Source: an uncultured Eubacteriales bacterium
GTDB taxonomy: Bacteria > Bacillota > Clostridia > Oscillospirales > Butyricicoccaceae
Length of the DNA: 64,000 bases
Assembly: GCA_934395135.1 (NCBI GenBank)
Contig: CAKRRK010000002.1
Coordinates: forward strand, 176,834-240,833
Reading direction: 5' to 3'
A program made the position numbers and the translations under genes. The notes beneath the pieces were generated by a model. That model searched no databases. It saw only the letters and a list, made by a program, of their open reading frames with translations, and had not been told where the DNA came from. Below, in pieces: positions 35,410 to 43,660 of the stretch (the stretch's first letter is position 1; each line of letters starts with the position of its first letter).

Positions 35410-36276
35410 TTAACGGTATTTTAGATATTCCAAAAACCGTTTGACCGCAAGCGAAGCGGTCTTTTTGCTCCGCAGGGCAATTCCGATTTTCCGATATGCG
35501 GGTACGTCCAACTCCTTTGCCACGATCCGATAGGGGACGCGCTTCAAAATCAATTCCGGCAAAATGCTGATACCAAGACCGCTTTCCACCATTGACATAA
35601 TCGCGTAATCGTCCCATGTTGTAAAATGTACGTTGGGTGTCAGGTTGCAGCGTTCAAATATTTCCGACACTTCCGTTTTTGCGCCTTTCTCCAAGAGCAT
35701 GAACGGTTCCTCACAGAGAGCCGCCACAGGGACTTTTTCAAGCTGCGCCAGAGCATGATTTTCCGGCAGAATAGCAAGCAGCCTGTCCTGTTCTAAAAAA
35801 ATAGTTTCAAAATCGGAGCAAGTAGGTAAGCGCAGGAAGCCGCAATCTACGCGCCCCTCGGAAATCCATTCCTCAATTTCCGTATAATCGCCAAGCAGTA
35901 ATTCATAGTCAATGCCCGGATATGCCTTTTGAAATTCTTTAATAATATTCGGAAGCCAGTGCGTCGCCACACTGGAAAACGTGCCAATACGGATAAGCCC
36001 CGATTGCAGCCCGTTCAGTTCGTCCACTTCCATTTGCAGCTTCTCATATTCCATGCAGACGCTCTTTGTATAAGGGAGCAGCTTCATTCCGTCGCTTGTC
36101 AGCTTAACGCCGGATTTTCCCCTCTCCAGCAAGACAACTTTCCATTCCTTTTCCAAGTCGTTTATCATACGGCTAATGCCCGATTGAGAATAATTCAATA
36201 TTTCTGCGGCTTTCGTGAAGCTGCCATACTCGACCGTCTTGACAAACGCCATATACTTTTGAATATTCATGTCCAT
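35410..36276 (-). CDS. LysR family transcriptional regulator (cargo)
   Basis: 288 residues. N-terminal winged helix (FVKTVEYGSFTKAAEILNYSQSGISRMINDLEKEW, residues 11-45) and an effector domain from about residue 93 (IRIGTFSSVATHWLPNIIKEF) to FLEYLKYR. It diverges from the prolyl-tRNA editing/proB operon and shares a 122-base control region with a 21-bp palindrome, so it most likely activates that operon in response to a small effector, perhaps proline, glutamate or an analogue (inference). Confidence 0.92.
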   Translation of the reverse strand: MDMNIQKYMAFVKTVEYGSFTKAAEILNYSQSGISRMINDLEKEWKVVLLERGKSGVKLTSDGMKLLPYTKSVCMEYEKLQMEVDELNGLQSGLIRIGTFSSVATHWLPNIIKEFQKAYPGIDYELLLGDYTEIEEWISEGRVDCGFLRLPTCSDFETIFLEQDRLLAILPENHALAQLEKVPVAALCEEPFMLLEKGAKTEVSEIFERCNLTPNVHFTTWDDYAIMSMVESGLGISILPELILKRVPYRIVAKELDVPAYRKIGIALRSKKTASLAVKRFLEYLKYR

Positions 36277-36304
36277 ATTTTTACCTCGTTCTATTTATCT
36301 GATT

Positions 36305-36325
36305 TTATCATGTTTTCTATGATAA
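36305..36325. promoter_or_regulatory. LysR-type operator in the divergent region
   Basis: Perfect inverted repeat TTATCAT-N7-ATGATAA, containing a T-N11-A core as in LysR boxes. It is 29 bases from the lysR start and 74 from the ProX ATG. Confidence 0.65.
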
Positions 36326-36398
36326 ACATTCGCTTTTGTAATCACACGAAACATGGTAAACTGAATACGCAAAAAAGTCAAGCGGGAGTGTGACCACA

Positions 36399-36938
36399 AT
36401 GTTTTATGTAAGTGAAATTCAGACCGAAGCCCCCTGTCGCTTTCAGACACAGCTTCAGCAAAAGGTTTATGAAGTGTTGGGAAAACTGCAAATCCCTTTT
36501 CAGCGCGTCGATACAGACGAAGCGATCACGATGGAGGATTGCATTGCCATTGATGAAAAACTGGATATGAACATGGTAAAAACCTTGTTCCTCTGCAACC
36601 GACAGCAGACAGATTTTTATTTGTTTATTACCGTCGGCAATAAGCCGTTCCGTTCTAAAGATTTTAGTAATGCGTTGGGTGTTGCCCGCGTTTCCTTTGC
36701 CCCCGCAGAGCAAATGGAGAGGATACTCGGTACGAAAATCGGCGCAGCGACTGTTTTCAGCAGCCTGTTAGATACAGAGAACAAAGTACAGATTGTTTTT
36801 GACAAAGAAGTAATTGCCGAGAAATGGTATGGGTGCAGCGACGGGACAACAACGGGATATATAAAGGTACGGACAGAGGATATTTACAAAAAATTCCTGC
36901 CGCATACCAATCATACATTTTCCGTCATTGAGGTGTGA
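36399..36938 (+). CDS. proX: Prolyl-tRNA editing protein, YbaK/ProX deacylase
   Basis: 179 residues, tRNA_edit domain (PF04073). Stand-alone members hydrolyse mischarged Ala- or Cys-tRNA-Pro. Visible features: YEVLGKLQIPFQRVDTDEA, the conserved KTLFLCNRQQTDFYLFITVGNK with the catalytic Lys region, and GVARVSFA followed by LGTKIGAATVFSSL and VIVFDKE-like strand. ATG 36399 has GGGAG about ten bases upstream. It overlaps the next gene's control signals: proB starts two bases after its stop. Confidence 0.88.
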   Translation: MFYVSEIQTEAPCRFQTQLQQKVYEVLGKLQIPFQRVDTDEAITMEDCIAIDEKLDMNMVKTLFLCNRQQTDFYLFITVGNKPFRSKDFSNALGVARVSFAPAEQMERILGTKIGAATVFSSLLDTENKVQIVFDKEVIAEKWYGCSDGTTTGYIKVRTEDIYKKFLPHTNHTFSVIEV

Positions 36939-36939
36939 C

Positions 36940-37740
36940 ATGGGGCTTTATCAAAACCGGATTGTTGTGAAGGTGGGGACTTCCACCCTCACAAATGAAA
37001 TGGGTAAAAGCGACCTGCGCTCTTTTGACCGCCTTGCGTGTGTCCTGTCCGATATTCAGAATATGGGGTATGAAGTGATTTTGGTGTCGTCCGGCGCGAT
37101 TGCTGTTGGAACAAATAAGCTGAACATGAAAGAACATCCTTCCAGTATGCGTATGAAGCAGGCGGCGGCAGCGGTAGGGCAATGCAGTATGATGTTTCTG
37201 TATGATAAGTTTTTCAATGACTATGACAAGACAATCGCCCAAATCCTGCTGAACGCGGAGGATATGGAGCAGGAAGAAAAGAAAGAAAATCTGATAAATA
37301 CATTCAATGCCCTGTTGGAAATGGGTATTATCCCCGTAGTCAATGAAAACGACTCTGTCAGCTATACAGAAATAGAATCGGAGGACAGGCTGTTCGGGGA
37401 TAACGATATGCTTTCGGCTGTCGTCGCGGTTTTATGCCGGGCAAAGCAGTTAGTCATATTATCCGATATAAACGGTCTGTATGACGCAGACCCGCGGCTA
37501 TATCCAAGCGCAAAACTCATAAGCCGGATAGAGAAAATCGACGAAACAGTATATGCCCTTGCAGGTGGTGCAGGTTCAAGGCGGGGAACGGGCGGTATGA
37601 AAACAAAGCTTCGAGCCGCTGCGTTGGCTACCGCACAGGGGATAGACACCGTAATTACAAACGGGAAAGCACCGGAAGCCTTGTATGAAATCGTAAAAGG
37701 GAAAAAGGTAGGTACAGTATTTGCAGGAAGAATAATTTAA
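36940..37740 (+). CDS. proB: Glutamate 5-kinase without PUA domain
   Basis: 266 residues, amino-acid kinase fold. It phosphorylates L-glutamate in the first step of proline synthesis. Motifs: VVKVGTSTLTNE, LVSSGAIAVG, VVNENDSVS, LSDINGLYDADPR and GTGGMKTKLRAA. The C-terminal PUA domain of enterobacterial and bacillar ProB is absent, as in streptococcal enzymes. No proA is next to it, so the product must be used by chromosomal ProA or the gene has another role. GAGGTG within the preceding gene serves as its binding site. Confidence 0.93.
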   Translation: MGLYQNRIVVKVGTSTLTNEMGKSDLRSFDRLACVLSDIQNMGYEVILVSSGAIAVGTNKLNMKEHPSSMRMKQAAAAVGQCSMMFLYDKFFNDYDKTIAQILLNAEDMEQEEKKENLINTFNALLEMGIIPVVNENDSVSYTEIESEDRLFGDNDMLSAVVAVLCRAKQLVILSDINGLYDADPRLYPSAKLISRIEKIDETVYALAGGAGSRRGTGGMKTKLRAAALATAQGIDTVITNGKAPEALYEIVKGKKVGTVFAGRII

Positions 37741-38108
37741 TCATAGCGTTAAATAATCAAGAAATTCATTCACTAACCGCTATATTTACGATTAATGCAA
37801 AGCGGTAGTTTCAGGATAACAATCAAAGCCGCCGTTTCTTTATGTTCCATACAGATCAATGGCGAGTTGTTGAGGATTACGGCGGTATCAAAGAGGTATC
37901 GCCGTGTCTATTTTTGTTTTCAGCAACCAACCGAACGCTTTGCAATCAAAAATTCCTTGTGTCTATACAGGATTTTGCGCCTATGAGTATGAACATACAA
38001 ATCATATAGCTATCTCTTATAGTTCCTATTTCCAATGCCCATGCGGTTTTATGCTGCATGGGCATTTGTTGTTTTGCCCCCTGCTTTGGGAAGAAAGGGG
38101 GTGAGAAA
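37741..38108. other. Gene-free stretch between proB and the sigma-factor ORF
   Basis: About 370 bases. An imperfect stem at 37742-37786 may end proB transcription. A perfect 11-bp hairpin at 38034-38066 precedes the sigma-factor gene. Short open frames show no family. Confidence 0.5.
38034..38074 (+). terminator. Hairpin before the sigma-factor ORF
   Basis: AATGCCCATGC (38034-38044) pairs perfectly with GCATGGGCATT (38056-38066), then TTGTTGTTTT. In Tn916-type elements such a hairpin ends or attenuates transcription entering the regulatory module. Confidence 0.65.
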
Positions 38109-38549
38109 ATGATGAATAGTGAGCAGTATCGGGAACATATCGAGCGCACTTTCAACGCCTTTTGCAAAATTGTCCTTTATCATGCAGCATTGAATGCTTA
38201 CAAGAAAATACGGAAAAAGCAGCAGTTTGAAGTATCCCTTGACTATCTTCGTGAGTTTGATTTTGAGCCAGTTACTACTATTGACGAGTATTTTGTGAAA
38301 AATGATATGCCTACCGCTTTTACCGTTCGTGGGGAAACGGTCATTGTGGAAAGCGAGCAGTTAGCAACCGCGCTTTTGCGTCTGCCGGAAAAGCGGCGGG
38401 AAGTCCTGTTTTTACGGTACTACCTCGGTTACAGCGATACGGAAATCGGAAGGCTGTTCGGAGTTTGCAGGAGTACGATCTTCCACAGACGAAAAAGGGC
38501 ATTGCGCTTGCTGCGAAAAGAAATGGAGGTGTTAGAAGATGAAGAATAG
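38109..38549 (+). CDS. Sigma-70-like factor of Tn916 orf7 type
   Basis: 146 residues. The C-terminal region LPEKRREVLFLRYYLGYSDTEIGRLFGVCRSTIFHRRKRALRLL is a sigma region 4 helix-turn-helix; the N-terminus is short and lacks a full region 2. Such ORFs in Tn916-like elements control excision and transfer operons. GGGGGTGAG precedes ATG 38109 (a second ATG follows at once). It overlaps the next ORF by 11 bases. Confidence 0.88.
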   Translation: MMNSEQYREHIERTFNAFCKIVLYHAALNAYKKIRKKQQFEVSLDYLREFDFEPVTTIDEYFVKNDMPTAFTVRGETVIVESEQLATALLRLPEKRREVLFLRYYLGYSDTEIGRLFGVCRSTIFHRRKRALRLLRKEMEVLEDEE

Positions 38550-38748
38550 GAAATACAATTTACTGCCTTATGAAACGATTGTAAAGTCAGCCGCCGGGGA
38601 GCCGGAAGCGGTAAACACCGTCATTCAAACCTATACCGGCTACATCAAATATCTGTCCTACTTTCAAGGAAATATCAACGACGATATTCAAGACTATTTG
38701 AAAGCGTCCTTAATGGAAGCGCTATCCAAGTTCCGTTTTGACCGATAA
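38539..38748 (+). CDS. Tn916 orf8-type helix-turn-helix protein
   Basis: 69 residues. The start LLPYETIVKSAAGEPEAVNTVIQTYTGYIKYLS and end LKASLMEALSKFRFDR match the small HTH family (PF12645) that follows the sigma-like ORF in Tn916-type elements; it resembles a sigma region 2. GGAGG precedes the ATG within the upstream gene. Together with the sigma-like ORF it marks this as an integrative element control module. Confidence 0.85.
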   Translation: MKNRKYNLLPYETIVKSAAGEPEAVNTVIQTYTGYIKYLSYFQGNINDDIQDYLKASLMEALSKFRFDR

Positions 38749-38765
38749 TGAGTAGCAAAGCCAGA

Positions 38766-38813
38766 AAAAGCCGTCAAGGATAAACTTCGCGCTTCGCGTC
38801 CTTGACGGCTTTT
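38766..38813 (+). terminator. Terminator after the orf7/orf8 pair
   Basis: A perfect 15-bp stem (38766-38780 with 38799-38813) closes just 18 bases after the stop codon, ending in TTTT. Confidence 0.75.
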
Positions 38814-39223
38814 CCAGCCTTTGCTGTTGGGTAATCAAGAGGGCGCAAACGGATAAACCGCTTGCGCCCTCAATCCATGATGATGTGTTACGCGATAGGG
38901 CTTGATAAAGCCTTGTGCAACGCGGCTTTGCAGATTTGATAAAGTAAACCGTTAAGAGTTTATATTCCCACCCTCAAAAATGGCTGTCTACTGCGTAACA
39001 TTTTGCTGTGCCAGCGTGGATATTTAGACGGACAAAAGCCTTGATTTATGCGGCTTGCAGAGGGCAGGAATAGAGCAGGGAATATCATATCCCTCGGAAA
39101 CGCAAAAAGTTGTTCTATTGTTCCACACGGCACAGAAAAAACGGGCAAGAAGTCTTTGACCTCTTGCCCGCTTTTTGTGGCAATCCGTTATGGCAGCTAC
39201 CCTGTTTCAGTTGGTTGTTGATA
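38814..39223. other. Right-end non-coding region of the mobile element
   Basis: Two further perfect hairpins lie here: GAGGGCGCAA with TTGCGCCCTC (38839-38871) and CGGGCAAGA with TCTTGCCCG (39142-39170), the latter with T-runs on both strands, so it is a bidirectional terminator. The rest has no supported gene; an excisionase or transfer origin was looked for and not recognised. Confidence 0.5.
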
Positions 39224-39235
39224 CTGTTTTATGAG
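39224..39235 (-). repeat. Right inverted repeat of the mobile element
   Basis: CTGTTTTATGAG, exact reverse complement of 33086-33097. AGCTACC occurs on both sides of it (39195 and 39237), a possible local direct repeat. Confidence 0.6.
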
Positions 39236-39446
39236 TAGCTACCTCACGGCGGGGGTTTTTTTCATTCCTCTTCCAGGCAAACTGTTTCCATCCCATGGTG
39301 TTTTCTCCCAGCCTTTTTTGTCAAACCGCCTTTCCCGGTCTTCCTGCGTCCATTCCATTGCTCCACTGTTCCGGCAGAACTTTGGGGACTGCTCCGGGGC
39401 TATTTTCCCCAGCACGGCAAAGACATCTTCCCCACAGAAAAGCACA

Positions 39447-39478
39447 AGGCCCGGCCGCATTTGGCCGAGCCTTTTCTT
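39447..39478. terminator. Terminator downstream of the flippase gene
   Basis: An 11-bp stem with one mismatch (39447-39457 with 39464-39474), loop of six; T-rich on the + side, weaker on the - side. Confidence 0.6.
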
Positions 39479-39488
39479 TCTTGTTTTC

Positions 39489-41150
39489 TTAGGAAACTAT
39501 CCCTAATTTCTGCAGCAGCCGCACAATCTTATCGCCCTTTGGCAACTGCTCCATTTCATCCCGGTTCAGGATGCGCAGGAAAATTACTGCCGCCGCATAA
39601 ACCACTGCGGCAATCAAAATCGCAAAAAGCGTAGCGACAGTGTTGGAATCTGTGGCAAGGTACAGCAGTTTGTGCGCCAATATGGCGGCAACGCTCATAA
39701 TACCACTGGCAAGCAATGGTTTTATCAGATATTTGCTGGGCGTGATATGCATATCCACGGAGTGGTATAACGCGGTAAAACACACCAGAAACGCCGTGAC
39801 ATGGCATGCAATGGAACTGATGGCCGCGCCGTAGATATTAATAGCCGGCTGACGAATTAACATAATATTCAGCACAATCTTCACCCCAACGCCGCACAGC
39901 AGCCCGGTGGCCGGCACAAAGATCCTGCCAAGGCCCTGCAGGGAACCGCAGATGGTCTGGTCCAGCGCCGTAAAGATGACTGCAACGGCGCTGAGCTGTA
40001 AAAGTTCTGCCCCCAGAGAAGCGTTGGGATAAATCAAATCAAAAATCGGATGGGCCAGCACAATCATGCCCAGGGCGCATGGTAAAATCAACAGCATGGA
40101 GATGAGAAACGAATAGGATATCTTATCCGATGCCTCCCGTTTGTCTCCTACTGCAAGGGCACCGGAAATCGAAGGCACCAGCATCGTCGCAAACGCGATG
40201 TTCAGAGCCAGAGGCAGATTGGTCAGAATATCCCCTTTGGACAGCATCCCGGACAGGCGAACCGCCTCCGTTGTCAGCTGCTCCGCGGTGGGAATGCCCG
40301 CCAAGCCGGGAATCCCAGCCTGAAACGCTGCAGAAATCCCCCGGGTAATGGTGGCAGTGTCGATGACCCGCGCCACGGCCGTAATAATAGAACTGAGGGA
40401 TATGGGAATGGACAGCATTAAAATGCTTTTCATCACAATTTTAATGTGCCGCCGGTCGGTTTTCACCGTTTGCCGGCTGGTTCGTTTGGCGATCAGACTG
40501 CGGTTGACCCGATAGAACACCAGCAGATACACAAAGCTGAGGATGGTAGCTACCGCCGTCGCGCCGTTGGCGCCAGCCGCCATAATTTCCGGCGCTTTGC
40601 CAAACAGCAGAAACACAAACAAAATGCTCAGCGAACATTTAAAAATCTGTTCAATCACCTGGGAGGAACTGGTAGCCTTTACGTTTTTCAGCCCTACAAA
40701 ATATCCGCGGATGACCGAAGACAGACAGACGAACAGGATGGAGGGCGACAGCGCCCGCAGTGTATACTGCACACCATCCATCTGTATGGCGTGAATCGCG
40801 AGGAAATCCGCTCCAAAATATAAGAACAAAGAGCAGGCAAATCCAATGCCGGCAAACAGCACCAGCGCCGCCTGGAATACCCGATGCGCCCCTTTATAAT
40901 CCCCCAGAGCAGCCCGTTCCGAAACCATTTTGGAAATGGCATTGGGAATGCCCACGGAGGAAATTGCCAGGAGCATAGTGTAAATCTGATACCCGGCGTT
41001 GTAATAACCGGTGCCCATATCGCCGAAGCCTTCCACATTTGTGATGACGATCCGGTAAACAAAGCCCAGGAGCTTTACCAGAATCTGCGACATCAAAATG
41101 ATGAAAACATTGACCATAAAGGACTGTTTCTGATTTCGTTTCTGCGTCAT
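39489..41150 (-). CDS. Lipid flippase of the MOP superfamily (SpoVB/YtgP/MurJ-like)
   Basis: 553 residues with about 14 transmembrane helices. QILVKLLGFVYRIVITN, GTGYYNAGYQIYTMLLAISSVGIPNAISKMVSERAALGD and VSSVIRGYFVGLKN-type segments are typical of the Firmicute polysaccharide biosynthesis/SpoVB group, which flips lipid-linked cell wall or spore-cortex precursors. The annotation is by family; lipid II versus another lipid-linked glycan cannot be decided. It is the last gene before the mobile element insertion. Confidence 0.88.
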   Translation of the reverse strand: MTQKRNQKQSFMVNVFIILMSQILVKLLGFVYRIVITNVEGFGDMGTGYYNAGYQIYTMLLAISSVGIPNAISKMVSERAALGDYKGAHRVFQAALVLFAGIGFACSLFLYFGADFLAIHAIQMDGVQYTLRALSPSILFVCLSSVIRGYFVGLKNVKATSSSQVIEQIFKCSLSILFVFLLFGKAPEIMAAGANGATAVATILSFVYLLVFYRVNRSLIAKRTSRQTVKTDRRHIKIVMKSILMLSIPISLSSIITAVARVIDTATITRGISAAFQAGIPGLAGIPTAEQLTTEAVRLSGMLSKGDILTNLPLALNIAFATMLVPSISGALAVGDKREASDKISYSFLISMLLILPCALGMIVLAHPIFDLIYPNASLGAELLQLSAVAVIFTALDQTICGSLQGLGRIFVPATGLLCGVGVKIVLNIMLIRQPAINIYGAAISSIACHVTAFLVCFTALYHSVDMHITPSKYLIKPLLASGIMSVAAILAHKLLYLATDSNTVATLFAILIAAVVYAAAVIFLRILNRDEMEQLPKGDKIVRLLQKLGIVS

Positions 41151-41169
41151 CTTCCTATCCTTCTGTTTT

Positions 41170-41700
41170 CTAATCTAAATTCCCCTGCCGCCGAGCGGCC
41201 AGAAAGGCTGCCGCTTTTCCAAACAGCATTCCCAGCACTGCACCGCAAAGGACATCCGTTGGAAAATGCACGGCAAGATACACTCTGGACACCCCCACCG
41301 CCGCAGCCCACAGCAACGCGGCGATTCCCGCTTTTCTGTGGTGGAAAAAGACCGCGGAAGCTGCCGCAAACGAGGAAAACGCATGGCCGGACGGAAACGA
41401 ATACCCGCCCGGATGGGGAATGAGCAACGCAAGCCCTTCCCACGCCGGCAAATCACAAGGCCGCACCCTTGCGATCAACGGTTTCAATATGCCGTTCCCC
41501 ACAAGGAGGCTGAACGCCAGCGCCAGCAGCATAGCGATACCGGTCCGGCGCGTCTTTCGGATGCACAGACATACCGCCGCTGCGCCCAGCCATATCCATC
41601 CGAAATCTCCTGTCTTTGTAACAAATACCATCACGGCATCCAGCCAGGGCGTATGCATGCTCTGCGCCCACTGCAGCACCGCAAATTCCAGCGCCGCCAT
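41170..41700 (-). CDS. PAP2 family membrane phosphatase
   Basis: 176 residues from ATG 41700. Five to six transmembrane helices, with the three PAP2 phosphatase motifs: KPLIARVRP, PSGHAFSSF and SRVYLAVHFPTD. Such proteins dephosphorylate undecaprenyl pyrophosphate or phosphatidate at the outer membrane face. The frame is open further upstream, but the ATG overlaps the stop of the preceding exporter gene (TAATG), giving a natural start. Likely partner of cell envelope functions with the flippase downstream. Confidence 0.92.
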   Translation of the reverse strand: MAALEFAVLQWAQSMHTPWLDAVMVFVTKTGDFGWIWLGAAAVCLCIRKTRRTGIAMLLALAFSLLVGNGILKPLIARVRPCDLPAWEGLALLIPHPGGYSFPSGHAFSSFAAASAVFFHHRKAGIAALLWAAAVGVSRVYLAVHFPTDVLCGAVLGMLFGKAAAFLAARRQGNLD

Positions 41701-42185
41701 TATCCGCCCAGCGCCGCCTTTGCCGTAAACGTAATAGCCGATATAATCAGGCCTGCCACCAGCACGCCCAAAAGAATCGGCGGGAACGCCCGGCGCAGCT
41801 TCATTTCCATCACAATGGCGATGGCGGCGCCGGTCCAGGCACCGGTCCCCGGCAGCGGGATAGCGACAAAGACAAACAATCCCAGCCATTTATATTTATT
41901 CACAGCGTCAATTTTTGATTCCGCTTTTTTTTCCACCTTACGGATAAACCCGCCAAGGAGCTTGCTGTGCTTTTTCAGAAATTCAAATACCTTTCCTCCA
42001 AAAATAATGAGAAACGGTACCGGAATCATATTGCCGATAAGGGCGGCGAGAAACGCAACCGGCAGATCCAACCCGTATCCCACGCCGATGGGGATGGCTC
42101 CCCGCAGTTCAACAACCGGCGCCATCGCAACAAGCATGGTGAGGAAAAATTTTCCGATTACCGTGGAAGTCAGTGCACTGAGCAT
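41700..42185 (-). CDS. Small multidrug export family membrane protein (PF06695)
   Basis: 161 residues, about four transmembrane helices. VAMAPVVELRGAIPIGV and VAIPLPGTGAWTGAAIA are signature segments of the Sm_multidrug_ex family (COG2426), related to DedA-type proteins. Its true substrate is unknown in spite of the family name. Its stop codon overlaps the PAP2 start codon by one base. AAGGAGGA precedes the ATG. Confidence 0.88.
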   Translation of the reverse strand: MLSALTSTVIGKFFLTMLVAMAPVVELRGAIPIGVGYGLDLPVAFLAALIGNMIPVPFLIIFGGKVFEFLKKHSKLLGGFIRKVEKKAESKIDAVNKYKWLGLFVFVAIPLPGTGAWTGAAIAIVMEMKLRRAFPPILLGVLVAGLIISAITFTAKAALGG

Positions 42186-42321
42186 AAACAGGTTGTCCTC
42201 CTTGCTGTTAGAAACAATATTATATATTTTACTTGAGATTGCATGCTTTGTAAACCACTCTTTTCGACAAGCGCCAAAAATTTACATAAAAGTTACCGGC
42301 AGTCCCCCTGCAAGCTGTTTG

Positions 42322-42897
42322 TCACAAGACAATGCCTGCCTCCGCCTGTGCCAAAATCTGCTCCACATCCGCGCCGGCAATGTCCAGTCCTTCCGCCGCC
42401 ACACGCCGGATGTTCGAAATGCCGTAAAAGGTTTCCGCAAGCCCTTTGATATAAGCATACCCGAAATCCCGTTCTCCAATGTATCCGCCGGCAGTGGTGA
42501 CATAATAAAGGGTGTTTGCCCGGCACAGCCCCACGGGTTCCCCGGTTTCGCCGTAGCAAAACGCCAGACCGCAAACGGACACATGCTCTACATACGTCTT
42601 AACCGCCGCCGGAAAGGAAAGATCCCAATACGGCGCAGACACCACCAAGGTATCCGCTGCGGCAAACTCCCTGGCACGGGCAAACAGCGGATGGTGAAAC
42701 CGGCCGCTTTGCGCAAGGGCATCCCGCTGGGCAAGCATTGCACCGTCCATCGGCCGCAGCCCCTCCCGCGCCAGACACACTTCCTGGACCTCGCACCCCG
42801 GCTCTGCCTGCCGCAGCCGTTTCAGCAGTGCCTCTGTCAGCCGCTGTGTTCTGGACGCTTCGCCCCGCACACAGCCGTTAATCCATACAAGTTTCAT
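42322..42897 (-). CDS. Flavodoxin-fold NAD(P)H oxidoreductase
   Basis: 191 residues, flavodoxin-like fold of the FMN-dependent NADH-azoreductase type. INGCVRGEASRTQRL is the phosphate-binding loop; VVSAPYWDLSFPAAVKTYVEHV and VTTAGGYIGERD surround the flavin. It reduces quinones or azo compounds with NAD(P)H in related proteins. I start it at ATG 42897 with AGGAGGA upstream; it overlaps the preceding YgjP gene by 20 bases. Confidence 0.85.
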   Translation of the reverse strand: MKLVWINGCVRGEASRTQRLTEALLKRLRQAEPGCEVQEVCLAREGLRPMDGAMLAQRDALAQSGRFHHPLFARAREFAAADTLVVSAPYWDLSFPAAVKTYVEHVSVCGLAFCYGETGEPVGLCRANTLYYVTTAGGYIGERDFGYAYIKGLAETFYGISNIRRVAAEGLDIAGADVEQILAQAEAGIVL

Positions 42898-43600
42898 CTC
42901 TTGTTCCTCCTGCAATACACAGCGGCGCATACGCCGCCAGTTTTTTTTTGCATTCCCGGTACTCCGGCATCAGCTTCTCCAGCAGCGCGTAAAATCCGCT
43001 GCCGTGGTTCGGATGCACAAAATGGCACAGCTCATGCAGCACCACATAGTCTATGCAGACATCCGGCGCGCCCACCAGCGCAAGATTCAGGGTGATTGTG
43101 TTGTTTTTTACTGCGCAGCTGCCCCACCGTGCTTTCATCCTCCACAGGATTACACGGGGCGCCGCGGGATAATAGGGCTGTATCTTAGGGAGCATCCTCG
43201 CCAAAGCGTGGGCAAAGACCTGTTCCGCCTGATTTTTCTGCCACCGCCGCACCGCCAGTTCCAGTTTCTCCCCGCCAGTCAAATAAAGATGCAGAACTTT
43301 TCCTTCTATCGCAGCCGGCCGCTTTCCCTGGCCGGTGTGCGCCCGCACCGTATACACCATTCCCCGGAAACACACCTGGTCTTTCCCAAGCGGCGGGTGT
43401 TCCTCCGCTTCCTGCAGATGCCGGCAAAGGAACGTCTCTCTGCTCCTTAAAAATTCCTCCACAAAGGAAACCGGTACCCGCCGGCTGGCGGACACCCATA
43501 TGCTGCCGTCTCTTTTGATCCGAAGATTGACATTTTTCACTGGTTTTCGTTCCAAAGTATACCGCACCCGGCGCCCGCAAAGCAAAATATCCCGTTCCAT
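42878..43600 (-). CDS. YgjP-like zinc metallopeptidase (M48/SprT-like)
   Basis: 240 residues from ATG 43600. WRMKARWGSCAVKNNTITLN followed by YVVLHELCHFVHPNHGSGFYALLEKLMP are the hallmark of the YgjP/DUF45 family, with HExxH and a downstream His in HPNH. Cytosolic; a physiological substrate is unknown, although genomic links to restriction and repair exist in some bacteria. It overlaps the flavin reductase gene by 20 bases, so the two are co-translated. Confidence 0.9.
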   Translation of the reverse strand: MERDILLCGRRVRYTLERKPVKNVNLRIKRDGSIWVSASRRVPVSFVEEFLRSRETFLCRHLQEAEEHPPLGKDQVCFRGMVYTVRAHTGQGKRPAAIEGKVLHLYLTGGEKLELAVRRWQKNQAEQVFAHALARMLPKIQPYYPAAPRVILWRMKARWGSCAVKNNTITLNLALVGAPDVCIDYVVLHELCHFVHPNHGSGFYALLEKLMPEYRECKKKLAAYAPLCIAGGTRDETCMD

Positions 43601-43612
43601 ACTGCCTCCGCA

Positions 43613-43650
43613 AAAAAATACCCACAAGGGTGTTTTCCCTTATGGGTATC
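43613..43650 (-). terminator. Terminator of the amino-acid ABC operon
   Basis: ATACCCA-AAGGG-type stem with one G:T pair around a TGTTTT loop, then TATTTTTTT on the minus strand. It lies between glnQ and the YgjP gene. Confidence 0.75.
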
Positions 43651-43660
43651 ATACTATAGG

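Larger units (their letters stand above)
33086..39235. mobile_element. Serine-recombinase mobile element carrying a LysR-ProX-ProB module
   Basis: About 6.15 kb bounded by 12-bp inverted repeats. It contains a large serine recombinase and a TnpW-like ORF at the left, and Tn916-type sigma factor and helix-turn-helix ORFs at the right. The cargo is a LysR regulator, a prolyl-tRNA editing protein and glutamate 5-kinase. Codon use is less GC-rich than the flanks. No relaxase or transfer genes are present, so it would be an integrative mobilisable element or a shrunken conjugative one. The exact ends are inferred. Confidence 0.7.

Noticed and set aside
35066..35444. Short + strand frames inside the mobile element
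   Set aside because: They read through the lysR terminator and have no start signals.
38960..39148. 62-codon minus-strand frame as a possible excisionase
   Set aside because: Sequence is Phe/Pro-rich without a helix-turn-helix, and it crosses a terminator hairpin.
41266..43095. 609-codon open frame on the + strand
   Set aside because: It runs antisense through PAP2, exporter and flavin reductase genes, which have clear motifs; no binding site or family.
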